DNA of 64,000 nt. Origin: Arion vulgaris. Lineage: Eukaryota > Mollusca > Gastropoda > Stylommatophora > Arionidae. Under the pieces are notes generated by a model. It was not told where the DNA came from. It did no database searches and saw only the letters and a program-made list of their open reading frames with translations. A program made the position numbers and the translations under genes. Location: the NCBI GenBank assembly GCA_020796225.1, contig CM036767.1, positions 15,158,427 to 15,222,426 on the forward strand. Direction: 5' to 3'. Within the stretch, counting starts at the first letter, position 1; every line of letters starts with the position of its first letter. This document shows, piece by piece, positions 21,973-32,834 of this stretch.

Positions 21973-22438
21973 CTCTCTCTTCTCTTTGCCTTTTTACCCG
22001 GGTTGGGGCATAGGCCCTCAACCAACTCATGCCAAGTCCTCCTATCTCTAGCTATCTCCTGCAGCTCCCTCCAGCTCTTCTTTATATTGTTGATCTCCGC
22101 CTCCAAATCTCGTCTCCATGTATTCCTCGGCCTCCCCTTCTTTCGCTGTGCCTGCGGGTTCCAGGCAAGGACCCTTCTTGTTATATTCCCTCCGGTTTTC
22201 GCAAAGTGTGTCCTATCCAGCGCCAGCGTCTTTTTAACCTGTTCGTTCACTGGAATCTGTCTTGTTCTCTCCATAAGTTCCTCATTTGTGACCCTATCAT
22301 ACCATCTTATTCCCTCTATTCTGCGTAGACACCAGTTGATGAATGTTTGCAATTTATGTGCTATTGTTTTAGTTGTTCTCAATGTTTCTGACCCATACAG
22401 TAGAACTGCTTTAACATTAGAGTTAAATATCCGAATTT
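21973..22438 (-). pseudogene. LINE-W 3' end, truncated
   Basis: Reverse strand encodes LRRIEGIRWYDRVTNEELME, LAWNPQAQRKKGRPRNTWRR and RDRRTWHELVEGLCPNPGKK. TAATAGTAGCAGT flanks it (21960-21972 and 22439-22451), but inside a simple array. A short frameshift replaces the usual [12 protein letters not shown] region. The poly-leucine extension of the reading frame is array sequence, not LINE. Confidence 0.85.
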
Positions 22439-22483
22439 TAATAGTAGCAGTAGCAGTTATAAATTAGCAGTTAGTAGTAGTAA

Positions 22484-23540
22484 TCCTCTATAAGTTCTGA
22501 GATAACCGTAAAGATGTGCCACCGAATAAGTGCTTCCTTGCTTTGTTGGTGACTAATCTCTGATACTGGAATGGACAGCCTCTGTCACAATTCTCACACC
22601 CTAATCGACGAGACAGATCTCTCGGGACAGGATGGCGTATTAAAGTGAAACCTCTTTTCCTCTGCTTGTTTGATCAGACTGCTCAAAATGTTTTGGTTTA
22701 GTTTAGTCGTTAGATATCATCCCTGCACTTCGAAACAGTCCATAAGTGAACCGATCTCCTCTTCAGTATGACTTTCATCGTGTGACGACTAACGACCCCG
22801 ATTCTTCGTTGGTTTACTATTCTTTTTTGTTTTGCTACTAGTACAGTGCTCGTGTCTAGCTGCACCACATTTGACTTGGAATTCTTGCAGTCTTGTTAGT
22901 GCTGTATAGTGCTCTTGTCTATCTGCACCACATTTGACTTGGAATTCTTGCAGTCTTGTTAGTGCTGTATAGTGCTCTTGTCTAGCTGCACCACATTTGA
23001 CTTGGAATTCTTGCAGTCTTGTTAGTGCTGTATAGTGCTCTTGTCTAGCTGCACCACATTTGACTTGGAATTCTTGCAGTCTGGTTAGTATTGTATATTC
23101 ACCATTCCTTGAATCATGTACACGCCCGCTCTCCCTTAGGGAATTTATAATATCAGCCTGGTTCATTGCTCGTCCGGGTTTTTTTTTTACAGCAGCCTTC
23201 ATTTTTTCACCTGCTAGCATATCGGCGTGCTCATTTCCTCTTACACCTGCATGCTCTGGTACAAAACTAAAACTTACTTTTGTCAGCCTAGACCTCCTCA
23301 GCGACTCCATCCATTGTCTCCGAGCACAGCCTGTTTCAATCTTCCTGAGCAAACTTATTGAGTCAGTGAGAAAACATGCATGGATAAAATTATGTGATTC
23401 CAGCCATACCATCGCTTAAGCAACTGTCATGATTTCCATAGTAAGACTGCTTGTAGTCACAACAAAACAACCACTGTCTTCCTTCACAACATCCCCTCTG
23501 ACTTGAGCAGTGAAAGTCCATGAGCCCTGAACATGTCTTC
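22484..23540 (-). pseudogene. LINE-R RNase H and C-terminus
   Basis: Reverse strand shows GCFVVTTSSLTMEIMTVA, LESHNFIHACFLTDSISLLR and SFVPEHAGVRGNEHADMLAG, i.e. the RNase H fold with its GNEHAD signature, then DIINSLRESG and an expanded C-terminal segment (22850-23095). Related to 37286-37690. Stops and the expansion make it non-functional. Confidence 0.85.
22850..23095. repeat. 60-bp minisatellite grown inside LINE-R
   Basis: Four copies of a 60-bp unit with TGCACCACATTTGACTTGGA and ATTCTTGCAGTCTTGTTAGT. In the LINE frame each unit encodes TALTRLQEFQVKCGAARQEH, so the frame is preserved through the expansion. Confidence 0.95.
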
Positions 23541-23543
23541 TTT

Positions 23544-23790
23544 TTCTTCTAACGCTCCATATCGACCACTTGTTAACCACTCTTTGTGATTTGTATGTGA
23601 TCTGAGCCTAATAGCGATTGTACGTTGTGCCAGTTATTAGCCTACAAGTAGACCAGTACATCCGATTTCTGCGATGCTTTTTATTTACTAGGTAGCTTCC
23701 TAGGTCCTACATCAGTCACCTCTTACTTTAGGTTGCAGTGTTACTATTCTTTGCTTCCCTTGGGGCCCTGGCACCACTCGGAACATTATG
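23544..23790 (-). mobile_element. SINE-C copy
   Basis: Reverse-strand copy with TTCTTCTAACGCTCCATATC, GTACGTTGTGCCAGTTATTA and CTTGGGGCCCTGGCACCACT. Confidence 0.85.
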
Positions 23791-23814
23791 TTGCAATGTG
23801 TATTGAATTAACCG

Positions 23815-23972
23815 GTAACTACCTTGAAGTCGAAAAGCCCGACTTTGTGCGAGGGACACCCATAAAACGCTAAGCATGCTTTCACGGAAAAATTAGTCAG
23901 AAACGCCACCCAAGGTGCCATGGTTACGCCTGAATTCATAGAGGGCGAAAGCAGAAGAAGAAGAAGTCGATA
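23815..23972 (+). mobile_element. SINE-H copy
   Basis: Shows CTTGAAGTCGAAAAGC, CACGGAAAAATTAGTCAGAA, GCCTGAATTCATAGAGGGCG and a GAAGAAGAAG tail. Confidence 0.7.
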
Positions 23973-24587
23973 CACTGATCTACAATGCGTGTTCTGCGTC
24001 TGATTCTGTATCCAGTAGAGTTGGGGTCGGCTAGTATTTCTTAGGTAGGGTGAAAATTAGCAGCCTAATGATGACCGTAGAATACATAAGTCAACCCAAC
24101 CCCCCTTTGGCGCAGACTGAAAATTTGACCGCGAGGTCAAAGAGTAAAGTGGCTCTGGCTTCCCTAGAAGGATGGACTCTCCTATCTGATTTTTTGGGTG
24201 ATCCTACGTAGGAGATCAAATTAAATATATACTTTTTAAAAACAAGCAGAAACCTGATGTGCTTACCTGCAGGTCTGTATGCGTCAAACAAGCACAATTA
24301 ATAACTCACACTGAACTAAAAAAATGTACATCTCACACCGACTACAAATAGATCATGTCGACTTGGTGGTCTCTGTGTGAGTTGTAGAAGTTAGATGCTC
24401 TCTGTCGTGCCAGAAGGATACCAGTGAGTTAATTGTGCTGATTTCTGGTGATTATGAGCCTTGTGTAGTTGACTTTATATGTGTGGTAAGTAATCTGTAG
24501 ATGGTTGTGTGAGGTAGATATATACATGTTGGTGGGGACATTCGTCGGGTAGTAGACTATCTTCGCAAAGCAGTTCGCTTCCTCGTG
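23973..24587. other. Intronic sequence without recognisable feature
   Basis: The reverse reading frame at 24091-24297 has no family resemblance that I recognise. Confidence 0.5.
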
Positions 24588-24745
24588 GAGCCATTTAGAT
24601 ATTTTTCCAGAGATCCCTGATTTCAATGTAGGTGAGATCGAGTTCCTAGTCCTATCGGAGACGGACGATAAAACGTTGGTCCCGTGTTCAAGTTGAGCAT
24701 GTAAAAGAACCCTCGGCAGTTGAAAATCATGAGCAGCTGCATCGT
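24588..24745 (-). repeat. Arm of the foldback/SINE-G-long family
   Basis: GAGCCATTTAGATATTTTTC, GTAGGTGAGATCGAGTTCCT and AGTCCTATCGGAGACGGACG match the arms of the foldback element at 44010-44697 and the 3' part of the long SINE-G at 50945. Confidence 0.7.
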
Positions 24746-24843
24746 CCGTGCAAAATTCGGTTTATTTTCATCTTCATTATGAAATCTTCATCTTCTCTCC
24801 TACATGGGGGAAGAGAAGAGAAGAGTTAGTGTGTGTGCTTCTT

Positions 24844-24962
24844 TGATGCACTTTGTAAGATGTTGTAGACTGTTCTGATACTTGATGCTGCACTTTGTAA
24901 GGTGTTGTAGACTGTCTTCCGTTGATGTGCACTTTGTAAGGTGTTGTAGACTGTTCTTGATG
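24844..24962. repeat. Short tandem array, about 3 copies
   Basis: Unit contains GCACTTTGTAAGGTGTTGTA and GACTGTTCT. Confidence 0.9.
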
Positions 24963-25450
24963 CCTTTAAGATTTATCTTTCTTGGATCTTCATCTTGTTC
25001 TGTCTCTGTCATTCTTTTCTCCCTGTGTTGATCTTCTGTGCACGGAATACCAGGGCATTCTTGTCAAGCCATTAAAAAAATGAATTGCATGACTAGTTTC
25101 ACATCCAGTCTCTTCTAATTTCTTCATTTCTAATTGCGTCTCTTATTGTCACACGTGCAGCGCTTCTAAGACACATTATCTCTCGGAAAATACACTCAGT
25201 AATTATACAACCGATGGAATAGCTGGGTCTCGGATATATTACTATGTACGTGAAGGACTCAACAATACATTTAGTTTGAGAACCTCTACTCGAGATCTAT
25301 CAGATTTGCGAATTGTTTGTCTACTCTATGTTTGTTGGTCTGTCCTTTCCAGTCCTAGCTATATAATAGCTTACTTCTTGTTATATTATTCCATATGTTT
25401 ATTTGTTTATATCAACTATTTTAAAAAAAATATTCGTGATATTAAAAAAA
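24963..25450. other. Intronic sequence without recognisable feature
   Basis: Nothing supported in this stretch. Confidence 0.5.
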
Positions 25451-25664
25451 ATTATCAACAAATAAACAATGTACAGGTATTAAGATCTTCCGAAAAATAA
25501 ATACAAATATAATGAATAGAATGGCTCGCTGGTTGTGTTCGTAAGGACGCTCGTATGGCTAGGCGATGGGTGTCGTAAGAAATGATGGTAAGTGGTTCGA
25601 ATCCGTGTTTGTCTATTTTTTTTTTCGGAAGCTATTAATACCTGTACATTGTTTATTTGTTGAT
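25451..25664. repeat. 44-bp inverted repeat enclosing a tRNA-like segment
   Basis: The arms 25451-25497 and 25620-25664 are near-perfect inverted copies (ATCAACAAATAAACAATGTA, CAGGTATTAA, TTCCGAAAAA). Between them lie TGGCTAGGCGATGGG, an A-box-like word, and GTGGTTCGAATCCG, a B-box-like word. Could be a nonautonomous foldback element or two opposed copies of one repeat. Class unknown. Confidence 0.65.
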
Positions 25665-25789
25665 CATATTCTTTGCTTCCGTTGCTTCCTCTGGGGATCT
25701 TGCAAAAAAACCTCCTTGTTCTCATATTAAAAAATACTGAAAATACTGAGTGACGCTTATTTCAAATGTTCTTGTTCATCGTTGGCGTG

Positions 25790-26290
25790 AATGGCGTGGC
25801 TGATAATCTGAGGCAGACGGCTGCCTTTATTAGAGAATCCGAAATCCCAATCTAGTGAGAAAGCAGAAGACAAACTGTATGGCGTGGTTTATAATCTGAG
25901 GCAGACGGCTGCCTTTATTAGAGAATCCGAAATCCCAATCTAGTGAGAAAGCAGAAGACAAACTGTATGGCGTGGCTGATAATCTGAGGAAGACGGATGC
26001 CTTTATTAGAGAATCCGAAATCCCAATCTAGTGAGAATGCAGAAGACAAACTGTATGCGTGGCTGATAATCTGAGGCAGATGGCTGCCTTTATTAGAGAA
26101 TCCGAAATCCCAATCTAGTGAGAATGCAGAAGACAAACTGTATGCGTGGCTGATAATCTGAGGCAGATGGCTGCCTTTATTAGAGAATCCGAAATCCCAA
26201 TCTAGTGAGAATGCAGAAGACAAACTGTATGCGTGGCTGATAATCTGAGGCAGATGGCTTCCTTTATTAGAGAATCCAAAATGCCAATCT
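25790..26290. repeat. 88-bp minisatellite
   Basis: Five to six copies of a unit with TGATAATCTGAGGCAGACGG, CTGCCTTTATTAGAGAATCC and CCCAATCTAGTGAGAA. After the last unit the sequence runs into GAACGCAAACAGAAG, which resembles the SINE-H tail. Confidence 0.95.
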
Positions 26291-28140
26291 AGTGAGAACG
26301 CAAACAGAAGAAAGAAGTTCTACGTTGTTTTTCTTCTGTTACTCATCACATCACAGAACTAATAGTTTTAATGAACTATAAAACTTAATAATTTGTTGAT
26401 GTGGTTTGCGTTCGTTTTTTTCCAACCAAGTTAACTACTCTTTGTAATCTGTGTGGTTTGCGCTGAGAATGTGAATCCGTTGCTCCTAAGTTAGGGCTGT
26501 AGCCGTGTTGTTCTGATAAGCTACTAATATTATCCTAACGCTCATACATATCAATCTGAACATTCATATCCAGACATTCTCCCTCTGTCTTACCCAAGTC
26601 TGTATCAATTTTAATATATTTATTTCCTGACCTTTCCATTATAATACATAACTACAAATAACATAAACACAACCAAATTAATATATACAACAAAACATTT
26701 AACACATAAAAGAATGTCTCTAACTTAAAATGTTTAAGTTATTTTTTTCATATACATTATACTCTACACAAGCATACCTATAGTTCAACCTTAACTTATC
26801 TCCACTGGAAGTAAGACACAACTTGATTTGGCCTTGCTGGCGAGTCTCAAAACTATCTCTTCGATGATGATAGAAACTTTAAAGTCATTGGGAGACGGTT
26901 GTCTCAGATCGATGGTGTTAATCTACGTTCTCTATATGGGTAGATTATTTGGTGAGGTTGAAGACTTCCGAGTGAGTAGGGAGACGGTTGTCTCTGACTA
27001 TAGCATAAGTGTTAACTGTAATAAGACTTATAACCTCTGTGATTGTCTCAGACATGTCGCTGGGTCTGTCTCTACGCATCTCTCCTTCTGCTGTAGACTA
27101 CACTTCCTGTATAGTCGAATCTTTCTGTGTGTGTCTCTTCACTCTTTCTTAATGACGAATATTGACTGTTGCAGTCTAACTGTTTCAGGACTACCTACAC
27201 TGACTGTCCCTTTGGTCTGTCTCAGCCCTTCTGAATCGCTGAATCAATCTGTTCTTTAGTGTTGTGTTCTCTAGATAGTATGTGTATCTCTTCTACTCTG
27301 TTCTGCTGGCGAATATTAACTGTGTGTCTCTTATTCTAGACAACACTTATTGACTAGTCAATTCTTTCTGTCTGTAACTGTCTCAGACTGCCCTCACTGA
27401 CTGTTCCTGGGTACCTCTCTGTCCCTCTAAATCGCTGAATCTGCCAAGTGTCTGTCCCTACTGTGTGTTGATGAAGTGTGTCTGCCAAGTGTCCCTCTGC
27501 CAAGTGTCTCTGCCAAGTGTCTGTGCAAAGTGTGTCTGCCAACTGTCTGTGCGAAGTGTGTCTGCCAACTGTCTGTGCCAAGTGTCTCTGCCAAGTGTGT
27601 CTGAATGATCCATATCCATTCTATTTAACATATGACATTTTTCTTTGTTTCCAAATCTGTCATTGTCCTGTTAGTACATTCTCACGGTCAAATCTGGTTT
27701 TTGGTTGGGAAACCCCCTAATTGATATTTGTGACTGGACACTCACCTATGGCATTTCTAGAAAAAGGAATTACAATTAACCTCAACTTGGCTGCAGGAGA
27801 AAGAAAACACAGGGCATAAATTTACTTTCTAGTTAAGGAAAAGTCCCCTTGCTAATATATCTGGTCTGTTATTATACGCCCACAGTCCAGGTATATGGTT
27901 ACCCCGCTGTTTCATTGAAAATACGCGGCTAGTTGAAGCTTGGGACTAGGAAAAAAACCTGGTATCCTATTCCCTGCTACAAGGGCCACAACGGCATGTG
28001 CGGCAGGTAGATCTAAAATTCGACAAAAGTGTATGCATATTATCCAACAGGACATTACAATGTACAGACGGCTAGCTAAGATTTTACCAACAAGAAAACC
28101 TCACTGTAAATTATTCATCTACGATTTGGCGGAATCTAAA
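26291..28140. other. Unclassified intron block, possible LTR relic
   Basis: No coding frame with resemblance. On the reverse strand near 26580 GACAGAGGGAGAATGTCTGG looks like a polypurine tract followed by TG, as at the start of a 3' LTR, but no matching second LTR or pol motifs were found. 27120-27440 contains an imperfect 250-bp duplication (CACTGACTGT, AATCGCTGAATC). Confidence 0.35.
27475..27602. repeat. Short-unit tandem array, TCTGCCAAGTGT
   Basis: About eight copies of a 14-18 bp unit around CTGCCAAGTGTCTGTG. Confidence 0.9.
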
Positions 28141-28144
28141 GTAC

Positions 28145-28265
28145 CTCTGAAGTCTGATTAAGGCTCGCCTGAATAACGAGGGACACTGGTGATAAGGAAA
28201 GCAATCCTCCACGCAAAATCAGTCAGAATTACCTTATTAATCGCTCTGTTCCTAGCGAGCTAACC
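28145..28265 (+). mobile_element. SINE-H fragment
   Basis: ACCTCTGAAGTCTGATTAAG, GCCTGAATAACGAGGGACAC and CACGCAAAATCAGTCAGAAT match the family body. The 3' tail is missing. Confidence 0.65.
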
Positions 28266-28353
28266 ACAAATAAAAATAACCCCCAAAAGTACTGCCTCTT
28301 CTACTATACTGTAGCATGGCAAAACACGTAATAGCAAAGCACTATAGTTTTAC

Positions 28354-28519
28354 CAGAGGCGGCTCGTCATTAAGGGCCAGTGGGGTCGGACCCCACCAAA
28401 AATAATGTGTAACGTGTATTTATTATTTTGGAAATTAAAAAAATACCAACCCAAATCCATGATTTTTCCAAAAATATGTGTATGGCCCCACCAGCAAAAA
28501 TGGTCACGAGCCGCCACTG
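28354..28519 (-). mobile_element. hAT-like MITE, copy 3
   Basis: 166 bp in the opposite orientation to copy 1 (starts CAGAGGCGGCTCGTCATTAA, ends GAGCCGCCACTG), with a perfect 8-bp target duplication AGTTTTAC (28346-28353, 28520-28527). Confidence 0.9.
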
Positions 28520-28589
28520 AGTTTTACAAAATTCATTTGAAAAGACTAAAAATAAAACACCTACAAAATTACACCGTGGACTCTCGCCG

Positions 28590-28700
28590 GTACGACGGAG
28601 TTCGTGAACTGCAGTTGAGATCTTTCTGTGTAAGAAAGAGATCGGAGCACATATGGTAACTCACCAAAGTGCAAGGATTATAGTTCTATCAATCAATCAA
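28590..28700 (-). mobile_element. SINE-G fragment
   Basis: Reverse complement of the family: AGAAAGAGATCGGAGCACAT, AACTCACCAAAGTGCA and ATCAATCAATCAAC. Confidence 0.7.
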
Positions 28701-28714
28701 CTAATCAGACCATG

Positions 28715-29209
28715 TTAACCCTTTCACTCCGCAATTTTTGTTCAACCTTCGGACGCATTTATATTGCAAGTTATATTGAAATATGGAACGAATTCAGGAG
28801 AAGTGATGAAATCAGAGAAATGTCTGGTCAACCACTAGTGACAACTGTTATAAGAAAGAGAAGATGGAGATATGTTGGACACACCTTGAGGAGAAATGAT
28901 CAACGAATATCAAAGCAGGCATTGAAGTGGGATGCAAAGGGTTCAAGAAAGAGAGGTCGACCTAAGGAGACCCTGAAACGAACTTTTCTAAGAGAGGCAA
29001 GAAATATCGGTCTCAGTTCCATGGAGGAGATTGAGCGGGTTGTCCAGGATAGAGCGGTATGGAGAAATTACTTGCAGGCCCTATGTAACGTATAACGGTA
29101 CGAGAGAAATTGTTATATTATTATACTGAAATAGGCAGTATACTGGCCCTGCGTCTACGTAAAAAATACTGCGAGACAGTATCTGGACTCAGAAGATCTA
29201 ATGGGTTAA
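28715..29209. mobile_element. TTAA-bounded MITE split by a LINE
   Basis: Begins TTAACCCTTTCACTCCG and ends AATGGGTTAA, an inverted TTAACCC terminus with TTAA at both ends as in piggyBac-type elements. The inside is interrupted by the ATT-LINE. A related but 3'-disrupted copy starts at 49084. Confidence 0.55.
28779..29128 (+). mobile_element. ATT-LINE, 5'-truncated copy
   Basis: Translates as WNEFRRSDEIREMSGQPLVT, RKRRWRYVGHTLRRNDQRIS, RKRGRPKETLKRTFLREARN and NYLQALCNV with a stop, followed by the TAACGGTACGAGAG end and an ATT-rich tail. Flanks share TGAAATA. Confidence 0.9.
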
Positions 29210-29617
29210 AATTCGTTTTTTTTTTAAATTCTTTGTGCAGAAAATCTTTCCAAATTATTCTAGACCTAAAAAAAGGGAATGCAATTTTCTATAGAAATAC
29301 ACCAGATATCTGCCCTCACAATGAAGAAAACTTAGCAAGTATCAGATTTATAAGCCCGAACCAAGGCTCAAATGAATGTGACGTGAAGGAACGTTTAATT
29401 CAGTTCATGAAATTTGAAAGAACAACTAGATAAAAATGCTTGACACTTAAGAAAACAAACATTATACCTTTCCAAGTTTTTCGTTGACAATGCAACGATA
29501 ATGTGACACATGTTTGATAACTTAAACTGCGTCAAGTCAGCTTAGAAAGCTTTCATTATATCAACTATTTTTGTTAGTATTCCATAATGACGGCGTGTCT
29601 TCCATAAAGATTTCATG
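29210..29617. other. Intronic sequence without recognisable feature
   Basis: Nothing supported in this stretch. Confidence 0.5.
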
Positions 29618-29820
29618 CGCAGACTATCAAATGTCTTTTTAAAGTATATTATCAAATGTCTTTTTAAAGTAGATTATCAAATGTTTTTTTAAAGTATATT
29701 ATCAAATGTCTTTTTAAAGTATATTATCAAATGTCTTTTTAAAGTATATTATCAAATGTCTTTTTAAAGTAGATTATCAAATGTCTTTTTAAAGTAGATT
29801 ATCAAATGTCTTTTTAAAGT
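29618..29820. repeat. 25-bp minisatellite resembling a LINE RT motif
   Basis: Eight copies of a unit with ATTATCAAATGTCTTTTTAA. Its reverse complement matches the coding sequence of the RT word DFKKTFDS. A free copy of that region, reading VVFVDYEKVFDSL on the reverse strand, lies at 30262-30302. Confidence 0.85.
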
Positions 29821-29821
29821 A

Positions 29822-30260
29822 ATCATCATCATCCAATAGCTTGTCTTGAGCAGAACTTTGCCACATTAACAGTCCTTCTGAGTTTCTCTCTATCGTAGGC
29901 CAGAAGTCCTGCCTCTGTAACCGTCATGTTCAAACCATCAGTTACATTATGAATCCATCTTCTCCGTGGTCTTCCTCCTCATTGCCGGGATGCCTCCTTC
30001 CATAATGGTCATATCTAACCCTTCGTGTCTCTCTTTATGTACAAAATACATCAATTTTCTCATTATTATTTGTAGCATCAGCCAGATTTCTTTGATTTTG
30101 AGTTCTTTATATATATATATATATATATATATATGTTCTCTTCTCTGTCCATGCTATACAGATGAGGACTCTTCTGTAACACTTATATTCAAAAACAGAT
30201 CTATGTTTTTCCACCGCCTTGTTAAATGTCCATGCTTCACACCCATACACTGAACTTTTC
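29822..30260 (-). pseudogene. LINE-F 3' end
   Basis: The reverse strand contains the FEYKCYRRVL coding word, then LRYFGHIKR-type sequence, RRWIHNVTDGLNMTVTEAG and GKVLLKTSYW-type end. An AT microsatellite (30110-30134) interrupts it. Frameshifts are frequent. Confidence 0.75.
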
Positions 30261-30302
30261 ACAGTAGGCTATCAAATACCTTTTCATAGTCAACAAAAAC
30301 TA

Positions 30303-30555
30303 CGCCTGTGTGCTGTCGGTGCTCGCAAGGGGATAGTAACACTGCGACCTACAAGGCATGCTGTAAGAGGCGACTGATGTAGGAGCCATGGGAAGCTGCC
30401 CTGGTAACTAAAAGATATCGGATGTGCTGGCCTACTTGTAGGCGCATAACTGGCACAATGTATAATCGCTCTTAGGCTAAGATCACATACAAATCACAAA
30501 GAGTGATTTAACAAGTGGTCGATATGGAGCGTTTGAAGAAGAAGAAGAAGAAACA
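30303..30555 (+). mobile_element. SINE-C copy
   Basis: CCTGTGTGCTGTCGGTGCTC, GTAAGAGGCGACTGATGTAG, TACTTGTAGGCGCATAACTG and a GAAGAAGAAGAAG tail. Confidence 0.85.
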
Positions 30556-30807
30556 CAAACTTTATAGAAGAATTATTTTAATTGATTGATTTGTTAAATT
30601 ATCTGACACAATACAAACGTGATCTATGCATGATTTTTTCCACTCTAGAAACCTGCTGATTATTTTCTAAATAAATATGAGACTGTAGAAGCATTAACAT
30701 GGCAGTCAAACGACAACTGATAAACTGCATATTTATTCCAACTCTCTGCTATCAGTGACAAACATGGCCCCTGCATAAGACACAAGAAAGAAAGATTACA
30801 ACATGTG

Positions 30808-31160
30808 AAATGAGATGTCTACGAAAAGCTGTCAACGTTACAATGAGAGATAGAGTGAGAAACGAGAATATCAGAAGCATCGTTGGTACTATACCATGCG
30901 TACAGTACATCGAGAAGCAAAGATTCAAGTGGTTCGGCCATTTAATGAGAATGGAACCACATTTACTACCATCACGTGCTTATAATAATCGACGCTCAGG
31001 GCGCAGAGCACGAAGCAGGCCAAGAACACGATGGATAGATAACATCTCAGAGTCCCTGCGAAAGCATGGACTGACAACGTCAAGCGCAACACACCTGGCA
31101 CAAGATAGGAAACTAACTCTCCCACGACGCTTCACGGCAAATGTGGTTAAGATAAGATAA
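30808..31160 (+). pseudogene. LINE-Y 3' end, truncated
   Basis: Encodes EMRCLRKAVNVTMRDRVRNE, VQYIEKQRFKWFGHLMRMEP, RARSRPRTRWIDNISESLRK and ATHLAQDRKLTLPR with a stop. An opposed relative is at 41488-41800. Confidence 0.85.
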
Positions 31161-31166
31161 GATAAG

Positions 31167-31262
31167 TAAAACTATTTGATTGGCGAAATACGAAATCACA
31201 AAGTTCTGTAGCTTTACAAATTACAAAAACAATGACAATATACTGCAACGTATCGACAATCA
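31167..31262 (-). mobile_element. Penelope-like 3' tail fragment
   Basis: AAAACTATTTGATTGGCGAA, ACAAATTACAAAAACAATGA and GCAACGTATCGACAATC are the reverse complement of 47105-47200 in the Penelope element. The hairpin half is cut off. Confidence 0.75.
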
Positions 31263-31581
31263 GGTACTGCAAGAAGAATATTTTGGTTATTTTCTAATTG
31301 TGTTATCCAATACTATTTTTATTCTTTAAAGGATCACTATACTAAATATTTTATCTGTTAATGATATCAAGATTATCCCTATCCAGTTGTAACCATTTCC
31401 TTAATCCTTCTTATTTGCTAGCTTGATAATACAGCCAGTTCTCCATTACTTCTTAACTCTTAAACGTTCATGGGTTTTTAAGGTTTTTATTTTTATTTTG
31501 GAAGGTCTGCTCTATTACTAGAAGCCAAATGTACTCCTTGAATTAAAAATAGACATGTTATACATGGTTAGAAAGCTAATT
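31263..31581. other. Intronic sequence without recognisable feature
   Basis: Nothing supported in this stretch. Confidence 0.5.
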
Positions 31582-31593
31582 GAATGTACTATC

Positions 31594-31860
31594 TTCTTCT
31601 TCTTCTTCTTCTTCTTCTTTGCGTTCATTCTTTAAGACCAAATTTAATCACTCTTTGTGATATGTTTGATCTTTGCCAAGAACGTGTATACGTTGCACAT
31701 TGGTTTGGTAGGCCCCTAAACGCATATACTTTTACATGTTTAGGACATGTGCATCCGATTTCAGCCAAACCTCCTTAGTCGCCTCTTACAACATGCGTGG
31801 AAGGTAACAGTATTTCTATTCTTTACACCCCAAATTTGGGTCCCGGTAACCACTCGGGCG
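31594..31860 (-). mobile_element. SINE-B copy, full length
   Basis: Reverse-strand copy with a long CTT tail, flanked by a perfect 12-bp target duplication GAATGTACTATC (31582-31593, 31861-31872). Confidence 0.9.
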
Positions 31861-31872
31861 GAATGTACTATC

Positions 31873-32349
31873 AAGATATGTGGTTTTAATATCAGTGTCG
31901 TGTAATATGTGATATCAGTGACCTAATTTTGGTGATGCTAAAAATAGATTCTTTACAAATTTCAAATAATTATACAGTCACAAAGAAGGAAAAAATGTAC
32001 GAAATATATCATGAAAACTATTAACACAGTCTCTTAGTACCTTCATATTTATACAATATCTCCAAACATGAAGTTGTTTGGACAATATATAAGGCAATAA
32101 TCAAGAAATATGTAACTTCTAAATAATAAATTTTAAGATAAATTTTAATAAATAAGTGAGAGAAAATGATGTAGAACTGGTCTAGTAAGCAGCCCATAAA
32201 GAACTGACATTTATAGTCTTGATCAGGACAGTAATCTGAGTCCTTAGATGCCATTTTATAAGCAAATGTGTGCTTTTTGACAAGGGCAAGTGAAAACACG
32301 TCTACAGAGATTATCCAAAATGGCAGCCGATCGGAAATGTCGGTGTAAT
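31873..32349. other. Intronic sequence without recognisable feature
   Basis: The reverse frame at 32021-32368 resembles no family I know. Confidence 0.5.
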
Positions 32350-32360
32350 AAAAGCATGCT

Positions 32361-32515
32361 CTTAACACTGAAGTCGGAGAAGATTCGCCTGAATGGCTAA
32401 GGAAACTGTAGAAACCGTAAGTAGGCTTTCACGCAAAAATCAGTCAGATGTGCCATACCCGGCTCTCTGACTACGCATGAAATCATAGCAGACGAACACA
32501 GAAGAAGAAGAACAA
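32361..32515 (+). mobile_element. SINE-H copy
   Basis: ACTGAAGTCGGAGAAGATTC, CACGCAAAAATCAGTCAGAT and the GAAGAAGAAGAAC tail, flanked by an 11-bp target duplication AAAAGCATGCT (32350-32360, 32516-32526). Confidence 0.85.
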
Positions 32516-32560
32516 AAAAGCATGCTTTAGTCAACGAGATTAGACATCTTAAAAAATTTA

Positions 32561-32834
32561 CTTCATTGCACCGGGTTTTATCCCATCTGGCTCGGTCCTT
32601 CTCCGCAGAAATGGCACGCCACCTGCCGAGAGTATTGCACAAAGCACGAACTACGTAGCTCCAGCAACAATCCTAGTGGTCTCTGGAAAAAACTGGACTC
32701 GTGAACAGAATGGCGCGGTTCGGATTCGAACCCACGACCTTCGACTCACAAGGCAAAGGGCTTTACCACCTTCAGCCACAGAGACCTTCGACTCACAAGG
32801 CAAAGGGCTTTACCACCTTCAGCCACAGAGACTT
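32561..32834 (-). mobile_element. SINE-A copy with duplicated tRNA-like head
   Basis: Reverse-strand SINE-A. A 47-48 bp piece of the head (ACCTTCGACTCACAAGGCAA, GGGCTTTACCACCTTCAGCC) is present twice in tandem at 32738-32832, so the element carries two A-box regions but only one B box (GTTCGAATCCG). Confidence 0.85.

Noticed and set aside
26828..27259. Forward frame of 143 codons as a membrane protein gene
   Set aside because: No recognisable domain, low-complexity CT-rich DNA with internal duplication, and no splice or promoter support.
32021..32368. Reverse frame of 115 codons
   Set aside because: AT-rich intron sequence with no resemblance to any family and no supporting signal.
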